Origin: Paraburkholderia phenoliruptrix
GTDB lineage: Bacteria > Pseudomonadota > Gammaproteobacteria > Burkholderiales > Burkholderiaceae
NCBI RefSeq assembly: GCF_902859825.1
Contig: NZ_CADIKB010000011.1
Location: forward strand, 62,001 to 126,000
Direction of reading: 5' to 3'
DNA length: 64,000 nt
Part shown: one piece after another, positions 1 to 9,190 of the stretch
How the letters are laid out: each line of letters opens with the position of its first letter
How positions within the stretch are numbered: position 1 is the stretch's first letter
Made by a program: the position numbers and the translations under genes
The notes under the pieces: generated by a model
Databases searched by the model: none
Seen by the model: only the letters and a program-made list of their open reading frames with translations
What the model was told of the DNA's origin: nothing

Positions 1-413
1 TTTGACACGGTTGGCATGTCGGTGCGAAGGCAGTGGCGCGATCAAAGAAACGTAACGCCCGCATAATCGCGTGCCGTTCGCTCAAGTCATTGTTCCGGTA
101 ATAGCCGTTTGTGCCCACTTTGATTCGGCAGGCGATCCGGCGGATCCGCTCGATTAATCGGCGCGCATTAGTCGCATAATGGCCGATGACACGCCAGCAG
201 TTGTCGACGGACGCGCGGCAAGACCGTATTTCAATTGGCGTCATTGCCGCCCGTTATGAGCTTCGAGCGGAGTGTCGCTCGAAAAGCCCGCGGCGCATGC
301 TATTGTGCGCGCCGATTTGCGCTGCTTGCGACTGCGGTATTCGCGAATAGTCCGTGCGGGAGCGCCTTGCGATCAAACGATATCGCCGCACAAGACAATA
401 AAAGAGGGTTGCG
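1..413. other. gene-less left edge upstream of the DUF2339 gene
   Basis: I see no convincing gene here. The short open frames starting near 235 and 272 run into or overlap the DUF2339 gene in other frames and have the arginine-rich composition of shadow frames. A purine-rich AGAGGG at about 402-407 is a good ribosome binding site for the ATG at 414. A possible CATAAT -10 element lies at 175-180 but has no matching -35. Confidence 0.5.
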
Positions 414-3400
414 ATGAGCGTGATATTTACCGTGCTGGGCGCTGTGGTCGGGCTGCTGGTTTCCTTGTCGAACGATATTCCGCTGGGGTATGGCGCATTC
501 TTCGGCGCGGTGGCGGGGTTCGCGCTCGCACGCCTGCGCAGCAGAAAGTCGGCGAATGCCGCGCATCGGTCAGTGTCGACGCGTGGCGAATCGGATGCGC
601 GTCGCGATCTCGCGAGCCGCGTCGAGTGGCTGGAGCGGGAGGTCGTTGCACTGCGCGGCGAGATTCGACAGTTGCGCGAAGCCGCGGGTATCGCTTCGGC
701 AGACGGCGACGCGCCCGCGGCAGCGGCAGCAGCGCCGCCCGATCACGCTGCTGGCTTCGCGACGGTTCCCGACGCGGCTTTCGCGGCCGCCAGCAGCCAT
801 CCCTATGCCATCCCGCCGCAGGCGCCCGTCGAACTGCAGGCGCCAGTCGAACTGCAGGCGAGCGCGTCGGCAGCGCATGCATCCGCAAGCGTGGAGGCCG
901 ACGCATCGACTGACACTGATCGGCGAATTGAAGCCGGAACGTCGGCCGTGACGCCCGTCGCCACGCCGGCCCGCGCCGGGACCGCCGAGACTGTCGAAGC
1001 GCCCCAAGTCGCGCCTGCGCCCGCACCGCCGCGCGGCCCGGGCGTCGTCGAGCGCCTTGTCAAAGCAGGCCGCGACTGGCTCTTCGGCGGCAATACGGTG
1101 GTGCGCGTCGGCATGGTCGTGCTGTTCTTCGGCATCGCCTTCCTGCTCAAATATGCGGCCGACAACAGCCTCCTGCCGATCGAATTCCGGCTCGCCGGTG
1201 CCGCTCTGGCAGCGACGGCCTTGCTCGTGCTCGGCTGGCGTATCGGCGAGCGCCGCGGCGCGTACGGACTCGTGCTGCAGGGCGGCGGCGTCGGCGCGCT
1301 GTACCTGACCGTCTTCGCGGCAACCCGGCTGTACCCTCTGCTGCCCGCCGCCGCAGCCTTGCCGCTGATGATCGCGACCTGCGCCCTGAGCGCCTTTCTC
1401 GCCGTGCGTCAGAACGCGCCTTCGCTCGCGTTCATGGGCAGCGCCGGGGGCTTTCTCGCGCCGCTCCTGCTGTCTACAGGCGGCGGGAGTCATGTGATGC
1501 TGTTCAGCTATTACGCGCTGCTGAACGCGGGCATCTTCGCGATCGCGTGGTTCAAGGCGTGGCGCCCGCTGAATCTGCTCGGCTTCGTCTTCACGTTTTC
1601 GATCGGCGCGGCGTGGGGCGCGACGGCCTACCGCCCCGAACTGCTCCGCAGCACTGAGCCGTTTCTGATTCTCTTCTTCGTCATGTACGTGGGCATCGCG
1701 CTGCTTTACGCGGTGCGCCGTGAACTGACGCTTAAGCATTACGTCGACGGCACGCTCGTGTTCGGCACGCCGCTCGTCGCAATCGGCCTGCAGGCCGCGC
1801 TGATGAGAAACATCGAGTTCGGGCTCGCGTGGAGCGCCGTCGCGCTTGCGCTCTTCTATCTGGCGATAGCGGGTTGGCTTGCCCCGCGCCGCGCACGCCT
1901 TGGCATGCTGTTCGACTCGATGTTCGCGCTCGCCGTGATCTTCGCCACGCTCGCCGTGCCGCTCGCGTTCGCCGGGCCGACGACGAGCGCAACGTGGGCC
2001 GTCGAAGGCGCCGCGCTAGTGTGGCTCGCCGTGCGGCAACGGCGCCTTGTCGCACTCGCTTTCGGCTTGCTCATGCAACTGGCCGCTGCGGGCGCGTTTG
2101 CCGTCGGCAGCATCGTGCCGGCCGGTGATGCGGCCGCGCTGCCGGTGCTGAACGGCGCGTATCTGGCGACGGTGCTGATGGCCCTGGCCGGCGTCTTCAC
2201 CGGATGGCGTTTGCATGGCCGCAGCGAAGCGGGCGACTGGCATGCCTCGCTGCCGCAACTCGGCGTGGTTGCGAGCCTGTGGGGGCTCGCGTGGTGGGTG
2301 GCGGGCGGACTCAATGAGATTCACGCGTACGTGCACAGCTTCGTGCCAAACGACCGTGAGCGTGTCGGCGCGGCACTGGCCGCGCTCTTTGCCGCGCTGA
2401 GCGCGTGGCTCGCTCATGGCGCGCGCCGCAAGCTGCGCTGGCCGCTCGCCGAATGGCCGGCGCTTCTACTCGTGCCTGTGCTGGCTGCGCTTACCGTCGG
2501 CCTTTTCGCCTTGGACATGAAGCCGGTCAGCGGCTATGGCTGGCTGGTCTGTCTGCTGGTCGCTGTGTCCGCCTACACGCTGCTATGGTGTCAGCAGCGG
2601 GAGGTCGGCGATCGCCTTCTTGCGCCGCTGCACACGCTGATGTTCTGGAGCGCCGGCGCGCTCGCCGCGCTCGAAGGCTACTGGGCGTTGCATGCCTACG
2701 TACCCGAAGGCGCGTGGAGCTGGAGCGCGTGGGCGTACGGCTTTGGCGCGTTGCTGTTGCTTCTGGCGGGCGCCGGGCAGCGTTTGCGCTGGCCCGTGGC
2801 GCGCTTCAAGCGCGCGTATCAGGTGTGGGCCGCGGCACCGCTCGCCGCGCTGCTGTGGGCGTGGAGCATCGCGAGCGTGACGAGCGACGGCAGCGCCGCG
2901 CCGCTTTTCTGGCTGCCGATTGTGAATCCGCTCGACGTGGCTCAAATCCTCGTGTTCGTGGCCGGCGCAGTGTGGCTGCGCCGGCTTCGCGCGCTCGGCG
3001 TGCAGTGGCATCCGCGCGCGCTCGATTACGCGGTGCTGGCCACCGTGTTCCTGTGGTTCAATGCGTTGCTGCTTCGCACGCTGCATCATCATTTCGGTGC
3101 GGCGTACGATATGGCGGCGGTGCTGGCGTCGTTCGGGCTGCAGCAGGTTTTCCTCGTCGGCTGGAGCGCGTTTGCATTTGCCGGCTTGTGGCTCGCGCGG
3201 CGCGACAGCATCGTGCGGCTGTGCGCGATTGCTTCGACACCGCTCGTGCTCGTGATGTGGCTCTGGACGTTCTACGCGAATCTGACGCAGGACGGCGGCG
3301 CGTCGGCGCGCCTGCCGTTGCTCAATCCGTTCGATCTCGTGCAGGCCGTGATCTTCGCGGTGGCCGCGCTCTGGCTCGTGCGCGTGCACCGTCTCGGCGT

Positions 3401-3806
3401 GCCGCTCGACGACTACCGGCTGCCGCTGCAGGTCGCGGCCGGCGCAACCGCTTTCATCTGGTTGAACGCGATGCTGCTGCGCACGCTGCATCATTGGATC
3501 GGCGTGCCCTACGAGTTCGAACAGATGTCGCAGTCGATGCTGGTGCAGGCGTCGGTCTCGGTCTTCTGGACGCTGTGCGCGCTCGCGACGATGATCTGGG
3601 CGACGCGGCGCGCGAGCCGGATCCTCTGGTTCATCGGCGGCGCGTTGCTCGGCGCGACCGTCGTCAAGCTGTTCCTGTTCGACCTGTCGCACGTGAGCGG
3701 CATCGAGCGGATCGTATCGTTTATCGGTATCGGACTGATGTTGCTGCTGATCGGCTACTTCTCGCCGTTGCCGCCCAAGCTGATGGTCGGGGAAACTGAA
3801 CAATGA
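414..3806 (+). CDS. DUF2339 family giant multi-pass membrane protein
   Basis: This is an 1130-residue integral membrane protein of the uncharacterised DUF2339 family. Two N-terminal hydrophobic segments (about residues 1-40) are followed by a probable short coiled coil (about 67-93) and an Ala/Pro-rich linker to about 205, which contains an imperfect 18-bp duplication (822-857) encoding a repeated PVELQA. The family hallmark VRVGMVVLFFGIAFLLKYA begins at about residue 228. After it almost the whole chain is hydrophobic, consistent with well over twenty transmembrane helices. The ATG at 414 has an AGAGGG site seven bases upstream. The stop overlaps the start of the DUF3999 gene (ATGA at 3803-3806), so the two are almost certainly co-translated. 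Function is unknown; an envelope role is inferred only from topology. The family call is confident, the role is not. Confidence 0.9.
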   Translation: MSVIFTVLGAVVGLLVSLSNDIPLGYGAFFGAVAGFALARLRSRKSANAAHRSVSTRGESDARRDLASRVEWLEREVVALRGEIRQLREAAGIASADGDAPAAAAAAPPDHAAGFATVPDAAFAAASSHPYAIPPQAPVELQAPVELQASASAAHASASVEADASTDTDRRIEAGTSAVTPVATPARAGTAETVEAPQVAPAPAPPRGPGVVERLVKAGRDWLFGGNTVVRVGMVVLFFGIAFLLKYAADNSLLPIEFRLAGAALAATALLVLGWRIGERRGAYGLVLQGGGVGALYLTVFAATRLYPLLPAAAALPLMIATCALSAFLAVRQNAPSLAFMGSAGGFLAPLLLSTGGGSHVMLFSYYALLNAGIFAIAWFKAWRPLNLLGFVFTFSIGAAWGATAYRPELLRSTEPFLILFFVMYVGIALLYAVRRELTLKHYVDGTLVFGTPLVAIGLQAALMRNIEFGLAWSAVALALFYLAIAGWLAPRRARLGMLFDSMFALAVIFATLAVPLAFAGPTTSATWAVEGAALVWLAVRQRRLVALAFGLLMQLAAAGAFAVGSIVPAGDAAALPVLNGAYLATVLMALAGVFTGWRLHGRSEAGDWHASLPQLGVVASLWGLAWWVAGGLNEIHAYVHSFVPNDRERVGAALAALFAALSAWLAHGARRKLRWPLAEWPALLLVPVLAALTVGLFALDMKPVSGYGWLVCLLVAVSAYTLLWCQQREVGDRLLAPLHTLMFWSAGALAALEGYWALHAYVPEGAWSWSAWAYGFGALLLLLAGAGQRLRWPVARFKRAYQVWAAAPLAALLWAWSIASVTSDGSAAPLFWLPIVNPLDVAQILVFVAGAVWLRRLRALGVQWHPRALDYAVLATVFLWFNALLLRTLHHHFGAAYDMAAVLASFGLQQVFLVGWSAFAFAGLWLARRDSIVRLCAIASTPLVLVMWLWTFYANLTQDGGASARLPLLNPFDLVQAVIFAVAALWLVRVHRLGVPLDDYRLPLQVAAGATAFIWLNAMLLRTLHHWIGVPYEFEQMSQSMLVQASVSVFWTLCALATMIWATRRASRILWFIGGALLGATVVKLFLFDLSHVSGIERIVSFIGIGLMLLLIGYFSPLPPKLMVGETEQ

Positions 3807-5359
3807 AGCATCTTCTGAAGGTGACGGGCTGGTGTGTCGCGCTCGTGTCCGCCTATGCCGCGGCGCCTGCCTGCGCCGAAGATTTCGCGCGGCGCTTTGC
3901 GCTCCAGCTCGACGAGGGCGCCGCCTACTACAGCGTGACGGTGCCGGCCGCGGTCTATGCCGCGAGCCAGCGCAACGATCTCGGCGACCTGCGCATCTTC
4001 AACGGCGCAGGCGAGCCCGTGCCGTACTCGCTCGAGGCGCCGCGCGAGCCGGCCCGCACGCCGCCGTCGCTGCATCCGGTCAGATGGTTCCCACTGCGGC
4101 CCGCTCCCGCGGGCCAGGCCGGCGCGCCGCTCGGCGTGACGATCGCCGCCGACGGCTCGCTGCGCGCAACCGCCGCGCCGCCCGGACGCGCGCAGCACGA
4201 CACCGATCTGATCGACGCCGGCGCGGCGTCGCATGAGGGCCGCGCGAGCGCGCTGCTGGTTCATCTGCGCGACGACAATTACCAGGGGCGCGTGTCGGTC
4301 GAATCGAGCGACGATCTGCGCAACTGGCAACCCGCCGGCGACGCTCAACTGCTCAAGGTCAGCTACAACGGCAGCACGCTGAGCCAGGATCGCATCGAAC
4401 TGAACGGCGCCCACGCGCGCTATTTGCGGCTGCACTGGCTTGACGGCGCACCGTTTCTGGAATCGATCGACGTGGAAGTGCAGGCGGCCGGCGCGGGGCG
4501 CGCGCAGCTCGCCGACAGCCGGCGCCAATGGCGCGAAGGCATCGTCGCGCAGGCGGGACCGAAGGCGGGCGAGTATTTCTTTTCGACGGGCGGCCCGTAT
4601 CCCGTCGACCGCTTGCGGCTCGATTTGCCGCAGCCGAACACGGTGGCGCCCGCGGTCGTCTATTCGCGCGGCGAGCTGGGCGGCGCGTGGCGCGAGGTGT
4701 CGAGCGCGACGCTCTTTCGCCTGCATAACGGAGCGGTCGAACAGAACAGTCCTTCTTTGCAATTGACGCCTGATACGGACCGTCACTGGCGGGTGGTTGT
4801 CGATACGCGCAACGGCGGGCTCGGCAGCGGCACGCTGACCGTCGCGGCGGGATGGCAGCCGGCGACGCTGACTTTCGTCGCGCGCGGGTCGGCGCCTTTT
4901 ACGCTCGGTGTGGGCAGTGCGTCAGCGGTGTCGACGGCCGTGGGCCTCGACGAGTTGCTGATGGGCGCGTCGTCCGTCATTGCGACGGCGCGCGTGGGAG
5001 AGGCGCTCGCGCTTGCACAGAACGGCAACGGGCTCGCGCAGGCCAATGCGGACGCTTACCGCCGCTATGTGCTGTGGGCCGCGTTGTTGCTGGCCGTCGG
5101 CTCGCTCGGGGTGATTGCATGGCGTCTTGCGCGAAGCGTGTCGCATCGCGTGCCGGCTGGCGACGGGTCCGGCGCGTCGGGCGTGTCGAGTGTGTCCGGG
5201 GCGATGGCGAGCGGCCCTGGCGAGACGGCGGCTGGGGCAACCGATGCAGTCCGCACTGCGAGTGCCGCGCCGCAGAACGCAGCGGCCGGTGGTACGGCGA
5301 GTGGGGCGAGTGCGGCGGGTGCAACACCAGCCGGACCTCAGCGCGACGGCAGCGACTGA
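3803..5359 (+). CDS. DUF3999 family exported protein with C-terminal membrane anchor
   Basis: This 518-residue protein begins with a signal peptide ending near AAPACAEDF (about residue 26). It has a long, apparently beta-rich periplasmic region and a single membrane helix at about residues 422-443 (YVLWAALLLAVGSLGVIAW). A Gly/Ala/Ser-rich tail to the end is probably disordered and cytoplasmic. This layout fits the DUF3999 family, which is known only as an uncharacterised partner of DUF2339. The ATG overlaps the stop of the upstream gene by four bases, so the pair forms a translationally coupled operon. I infer that it is the periplasmic partner of the DUF2339 membrane protein. No catalytic motif is recognisable. 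Confidence 0.87.
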   Translation: MKHLLKVTGWCVALVSAYAAAPACAEDFARRFALQLDEGAAYYSVTVPAAVYAASQRNDLGDLRIFNGAGEPVPYSLEAPREPARTPPSLHPVRWFPLRPAPAGQAGAPLGVTIAADGSLRATAAPPGRAQHDTDLIDAGAASHEGRASALLVHLRDDNYQGRVSVESSDDLRNWQPAGDAQLLKVSYNGSTLSQDRIELNGAHARYLRLHWLDGAPFLESIDVEVQAAGAGRAQLADSRRQWREGIVAQAGPKAGEYFFSTGGPYPVDRLRLDLPQPNTVAPAVVYSRGELGGAWREVSSATLFRLHNGAVEQNSPSLQLTPDTDRHWRVVVDTRNGGLGSGTLTVAAGWQPATLTFVARGSAPFTLGVGSASAVSTAVGLDELLMGASSVIATARVGEALALAQNGNGLAQANADAYRRYVLWAALLLAVGSLGVIAWRLARSVSHRVPAGDGSGASGVSSVSGAMASGPGETAAGATDAVRTASAAPQNAAAGGTASGASAAGATPAGPQRDGSD

Positions 5360-5503
5360 ACTGTATGCGCGCACAACCAACAGTGCGCGTCATGATGTGT
5401 TGATGAGCGAAGCATTGATCGCCGAACGCCGGCGCCGCCAGTCATGTTTCCGCTCGCACGCCTCGATTTCCAGTTCTCTTCGATGCCGTTATGCAGCCGC
5501 GCT

Positions 5504-5956
5504 TTACGCGTCGCCTCCGGTCATGGCTGCGATGACCTTATCGAGCGCCTCGCCTAGCGCGCGCTTTTCCTTTTCGTCCAGAGAATCGAACAGATCGCCG
5601 TTCCACTTGCGCGCGATCGGCATCACCTTGCGATAGAGCGCGCGGCCCTCGGCAGTGAGCGAGACGAGCACCACGCGGCCGTCTTCTGCGCTCGCTTCGC
5701 GTTTGACGAGTCCCTGCCGGATCAGACCTTCGGCGGCGCGACTCGCCTGGCTCTTGTCGAGATTGGCATGCCTTGCGAGCTCCATGATCGAAAACGGTCC
5801 GAACGATCCCACCGAGGCGATCACGCGAGCTTCCGGCAATGTCACGCCGAGCTTGTCCTGGTAACGCTCGCTGATACCGCGCTCAGCAAGCTTGTTGAGT
5901 ACATGCAGACGATAGGTGAGGAGCTGTTCCAGGCCAGCTTTGGCGGAGTCCTTCAT
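5504..5956 (-). CDS. MarR family transcriptional regulator
   Basis: This 150-residue protein has the MarR winged-helix layout: N-terminal dimerisation helices, a helix-turn-helix at about residues 55-80 (IMELARHANLDKSQASRAAE), a beta wing with the family DGR motif (EDGRVVLVSLTAEGR, about 91-105) and C-terminal dimer helices. I chose the ATG at 5956 (MKDSAKAGLE). The frame stays open further upstream to 6007, but that extension is basic, unrelated to the family and would almost reach the neighbouring gene. It lies 64 bp downstream of the glycerate kinase gene on the same strand and may be co-transcribed with it. The ligand and targets cannot be read from the sequence. Confidence 0.88.
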   Translation of the reverse strand: MKDSAKAGLEQLLTYRLHVLNKLAERGISERYQDKLGVTLPEARVIASVGSFGPFSIMELARHANLDKSQASRAAEGLIRQGLVKREASAEDGRVVLVSLTAEGRALYRKVMPIARKWNGDLFDSLDEKEKRALGEALDKVIAAMTGGDA

Positions 5957-6020
5957 GGTCTTCCCGTGATGAGTGGCGCGGTTGTGGCGCTGTGATTGTT
6001 GCCGCAACCATGCCGCCGGG

Positions 6021-7166
6021 TCAACGCGCGCCGTATTTCAAACGCGTCAGTTGTTCGGCCTCATCCGCCAGGAGTCGCGCGGCGTCGCGAATCGCGAATT
6101 CAAGGGTGATCGGCCCGGGCGCCGGCGAGAAGCAGCCACTGAAATAGTCGGCAAGACGCGGCAGTGCGGCGGAGTCCACGGCGCCCGAAAGCAGCGTGGC
6201 CGGCACGCCTGCCGCCTGCGCATGACGGCAGGCAATGAAGGGTGCCTTGCCGTGCAGCGTTTGCACGTCGGAGCGTCCTTCGCCGGTAATGAGCCAGTTC
6301 GCGCCCGCGAGCGCCGCGTCGAGGCCGATCTGCCGCGCGACCGTTTCCGCGCCCGGCTCGAACTGTGCACCGAGCAAGTGCAGCGCGAAGCCGAGGCCAC
6401 CTGCGGCACCCGCGCCGGGCAGCTCCCGCGCCGTGCGCCCGAGTGCTGCTTCGAGCAGATCCGCATAGCGGGCGAGGGCGGCGTCGATCGTCGCGACCTG
6501 GTCCGGCTTAACGCCTTTTTGCGGACCGAAAACAGCGGTTGCGCCGTGCTCGCCCGTCAGCGGATTGTCCACATCGGACATGCCGATGAAGTGCGCATCG
6601 GCGAGCCGCGCGTCGAGCTGCGACACGTCCACGCGCGCAACGCGCGCGAGCTGTTCGGGCGTGGGCTCGATCTCGTTGTCTTGGGCGTCGAACAGTTTCA
6701 CGCCGAGACCTGCGAGCAGGCCCGCGCCGCCGTCATTGGTGCTGCTGCCGCCGAGCGCCACGAAGAAGCGCCGCACGCCGGCGTCGAGCAGCGCGCCGAT
6801 GGCTTCGCCCATGCCGCGCGTGCTGCGCGCCTCGACCGGGACGCCCATTCCGACCGGGTCTGTAATGCCGACGACCTCCGCGGTTTCCACGATCGCGCTG
6901 CCGTCGGCGAGCACGCCCGCGAGCGCGTCCCGCACCGGGCCGGCCGCGCCCCGCACGCTCAGCGTGCGGCGCTCGCCGCCGCGCGTCAGCATGGCGTCGA
7001 GCGTGCCTTCGCCGCCGTCCGCCATCGGGCAGATGCGGACTTCGGCGTCCGGGCGGGCGCGCCGTACACCCGACGCGATCGCCTGTGCGACCTGCTCGGC
7101 GCTGAGCGAACCTTTGAAGGAATCGGGGGCGATGACGACGACAGGCGTGGACGGCGAATTCGGCAT
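6021..7166 (-). CDS. glycerate kinase (GlxK/GarK family)
   Basis: This enzyme of 381 residues would phosphorylate D-glycerate, in this family usually to 2-phosphoglycerate, feeding glyoxylate and sugar-acid carbon into glycolysis. The family signatures are present: PDSFKGSLS at residues 14-22, ADGGEGT at 48-54 and GGSSTNDGGAG at 138-148, with TGEGRSD later in the chain. Length matches the class I (glxK) family. No tartronate semialdehyde reductase or glyoxylate carboligase gene is adjacent, so the pathway context is not evident here. A MarR-type regulator lies directly downstream on the same strand and could control it, but that is inference. Confidence 0.9.
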   Translation of the reverse strand: MPNSPSTPVVVIAPDSFKGSLSAEQVAQAIASGVRRARPDAEVRICPMADGGEGTLDAMLTRGGERRTLSVRGAAGPVRDALAGVLADGSAIVETAEVVGITDPVGMGVPVEARSTRGMGEAIGALLDAGVRRFFVALGGSSTNDGGAGLLAGLGVKLFDAQDNEIEPTPEQLARVARVDVSQLDARLADAHFIGMSDVDNPLTGEHGATAVFGPQKGVKPDQVATIDAALARYADLLEAALGRTARELPGAGAAGGLGFALHLLGAQFEPGAETVARQIGLDAALAGANWLITGEGRSDVQTLHGKAPFIACRHAQAAGVPATLLSGAVDSAALPRLADYFSGCFSPAPGPITLEFAIRDAARLLADEAEQLTRLKYGAR

Positions 7167-7620
7167 GATGTCTCTGAATGGTTGGAGTCGTGGCGAGAGG
7201 CGAAGCGGCCGGCGGTTAAAGCCGATGCGGCCGATACGGCCGATGCGGCGCGGCTGCGAGCGCGTTCGCTAGCTTATCAGCATGCCCACGCTGGCCCAAT
7301 ATGTCGAACGGCATAGCCGGCATCGTCATGTCTCGCGACGCATGCGGCAGGCGTTGCAAGGCAACGTGCGGCGAAATTGTCCGGGAAACGCAAAACCGCC
7401 AGAAAAACGGCCGGGAAACGCGTCTGAATGGGCCTGAATAGCGATAAAAACGCGCGCAGCCATCGAATCCCGGCTAGCTGCGCAAATAGTTTGCTAAAAT
7501 ATTCGGCTCTTTGGACCCAACCGTGCTGCCGGCGGCCTGCAAGCCCGCGGCGCAGGCGCGCAAAAGCGGCACGGAGAAGATAACTGAATTCGCTCGAATA
7601 ATTTTAGGACGATTGAAGCC
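7167..7620. other. intergenic region between glycerate kinase and tig
   Basis: This 454-bp gap separates divergent genes. It contains a small inverted repeat CGTTGC/GCAACG at 7352-7366, an 11-bp direct repeat CCGGGAAACGC at 7381-7391 and 7411-7421 (period exactly 30 bp), and a probable tig promoter near 7492-7500. No gene is supported. Confidence 0.6.
7492..7500 (+). promoter_or_regulatory. candidate extended -10 promoter of tig
   Basis: The sequence TGCTAAAAT reads as an extended -10 element (TGN followed by TAAAAT at 7495-7500) about 120 bp before the tig start. No good -35 is present at 17 bp, which fits an extended -10 promoter. The surrounding 7440-7500 is the AT-richest stretch of the gap. 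Confidence 0.4.
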
Positions 7621-8967
7621 ATGGCTAACGTTGTTGAAAACCTCGGCAAGCTCGAACGCCGCGTAACGATTTCCCTGCCGAAGGACGCCGTGCAGAAGGA
7701 AGTGGATTCGCGTATCCGTCAACTCGCGAAGAACGTGCGCATGCCGGGTTTCCGCCCGGGCAAGGTGCCGCTCAAGATGGTGACGCAACAGTATTCGGGC
7801 CAGGTGGAAGCGGAAGTGCTGAGCGACAAGGTCGGCAAGGAATTCTTCGACATCAGCCGCACCGAAAACCTGCGCGTCGCCGGCCAGCCGAGCTTCGCGC
7901 CGAAGACCGACGCCGCTGAAGGCGCCTACGCGTTCGACGCGACCTTCGAGGTGTATCCGGAAGTGAAGCTGGGCGACGTCGCCACGGCTGAAATCGAGCG
8001 CACCACGACGACCATCAGCGAAGCGGAAATCGACCGCACGTTGGAAATCCTGCGCAAGCAGCGCGTGCACTACCACGCTCGCGGCGAAGCCGGCGAGCAC
8101 GGCGACGGCGGTGCGGACACGGCGGCGAACGAAGGCGATCGCGTCACGGTCGACTTCGTCGGCAAGATCGACGGCGAAGCGTTCCAGGGCGGCAGCGCCG
8201 AAGACTTCGTGTTCGTGCTGGGCGAAGGCCGCATGCTGCCCGAATTCGAAAAGGCAGCCGCGGGCCTGAAGGTCGGCGAGTCGAAGGAATTCGACCTCGC
8301 GTTCCCGGCCGACTATCACGGCAAGGAAGTGGCCGGCAAGACGGCGCAATTCACAATCACGATGAAGAAGATCGAGTGGCCGCATCTGCCGGAAATCGAC
8401 GCCGAATTCGCGAAGTCGCTCGGCATTGAAGACGGCGATCTGACCAAAATGCGCGCCGAAATCAAAGACAACCTGGAGCGCGAAGCGAAGCGCCGCACTC
8501 AGGCTATCGTCAAGAACCAGGTCATGGACGCGCTCCTGAAGATCTCGGAACTCGACGTGCCGAACGCGCTGATCGAACAGGATCAGGAGCGCCTCGTCGC
8601 CATGGCGCGTCAGGATCTGGAGCAGCGCGGCGTGCCGAACGCTAAAGATGCGCCGATTCCTGCCGCTATGTTCAAGGAGCAGGCCGAGCGTCGCGTCAAG
8701 CTGGGTCTCGTTCTGGCCGAGCTCGTGAAGGCGAACAACCTGCAGGCAAAGCCCGAACAGATCCGTGCGGAAGTCGACGAATTCGCGAAAAGCTACGAAG
8801 ACCCGAAGGAAGTCGTCCGCTGGTATTATTCGAACCAGCAACGCCTTGCTGAAATGGAAGCGTATGTCGTTGAAGCCAACGTCGTCGAATTCGTGCTGAG
8901 CAAGGCCAAGGTGACGGACAAGGAAGTGAGCTTCGAAGAACTGGCAAGCGCAACGGCGCAAGCGTAA
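7621..8967 (+). CDS. tig: trigger factor, ribosome-associated chaperone and prolyl isomerase
   Basis: Trigger factor binds the ribosome at the exit tunnel and shields nascent chains. The 448-residue product shows the N-terminal ribosome-docking domain with its signature GFRPGKVP (43-50), an FKBP-type prolyl isomerase domain (about 155-250, starting [17 protein letters not shown]) and the helical C-terminal chaperone domain. The loop just before the FKBP domain carries a short His/Gly/Asp-rich stretch ([20 protein letters not shown], about 141-160), a lineage-specific insertion. It is followed by a strong intrinsic terminator and then clpP-clpX-lon, the usual proteobacterial order that links folding and proteolysis. 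Confidence 0.98.
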   Translation: MANVVENLGKLERRVTISLPKDAVQKEVDSRIRQLAKNVRMPGFRPGKVPLKMVTQQYSGQVEAEVLSDKVGKEFFDISRTENLRVAGQPSFAPKTDAAEGAYAFDATFEVYPEVKLGDVATAEIERTTTTISEAEIDRTLEILRKQRVHYHARGEAGEHGDGGADTAANEGDRVTVDFVGKIDGEAFQGGSAEDFVFVLGEGRMLPEFEKAAAGLKVGESKEFDLAFPADYHGKEVAGKTAQFTITMKKIEWPHLPEIDAEFAKSLGIEDGDLTKMRAEIKDNLEREAKRRTQAIVKNQVMDALLKISELDVPNALIEQDQERLVAMARQDLEQRGVPNAKDAPIPAAMFKEQAERRVKLGLVLAELVKANNLQAKPEQIRAEVDEFAKSYEDPKEVVRWYYSNQQRLAEMEAYVVEANVVEFVLSKAKVTDKEVSFEELASATAQA

Positions 8968-8978
8968 GCGTCGCTGCA

Positions 8979-9024
8979 ACGGCGTGCCGGCTGTCGGAGC
9001 GACGGCCCGCACGCCGTTTTTTTG
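8979..9024 (+). terminator. intrinsic terminator after tig
   Basis: A perfect 9-bp stem ACGGCGTGC (8979-8987) with GCACGCCGT (9009-9017) encloses a 21-nt loop and is followed by a run of seven T residues. It lies 11 bp after the tig stop. Confidence 0.85.
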
Positions 9025-9047
9025 TTCTGTGTTCTTACGCCGCGCGC

Positions 9048-9095
9048 TTGTGTCACTCATTTGTGTCACTCATTTGTGTCACTCATTTGTGTCAC
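9048..9095. repeat. 13-bp tandem repeat upstream of clpP
   Basis: The unit TTGTGTCACTCAT occurs three times head to tail (9048-9060, 9061-9073, 9074-9086), followed by a partial fourth copy TTGTGTCAC (9087-9095). It sits between the tig terminator and the clpP promoter region. The copies are identical, implying recent expansion or selection. Confidence 0.95.
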
Positions 9096-9116
9096 GTTTT
9101 GCGCGGTTTATGTGCA

Positions 9117-9144
9117 CTTGAATACGGGCTGGTCGACCACACCT
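9117..9144 (+). promoter_or_regulatory. candidate heat-shock (sigma-32-like) promoter of clpP
   Basis: CTTGAA at 9117-9122 matches the sigma-32 -35 consensus. Fourteen bases later CCACAC (9137-9142) partly matches the CCCCAT -10. clpP is a classical heat-shock gene. An alternative -10 (TAGAAT, 9162-9167) exists but lacks a -35 at proper spacing. This is pattern-based only. Confidence 0.35.
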
Positions 9145-9190
9145 GTCTAGCATCGAATATCTAGAATATTTCCAGACAAGGATCCATTGC

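Noticed and set aside
272..913. A 213-codon frame overlapping the start of the DUF2339 gene
   Set aside because: It is in another frame, Arg/Ser-rich and unlike any family; the DUF2339 frame is clearly coding.
9048..9095. A CRISPR array
   Set aside because: The units are 13 bp and directly adjacent without spacers, so it is a simple tandem repeat.
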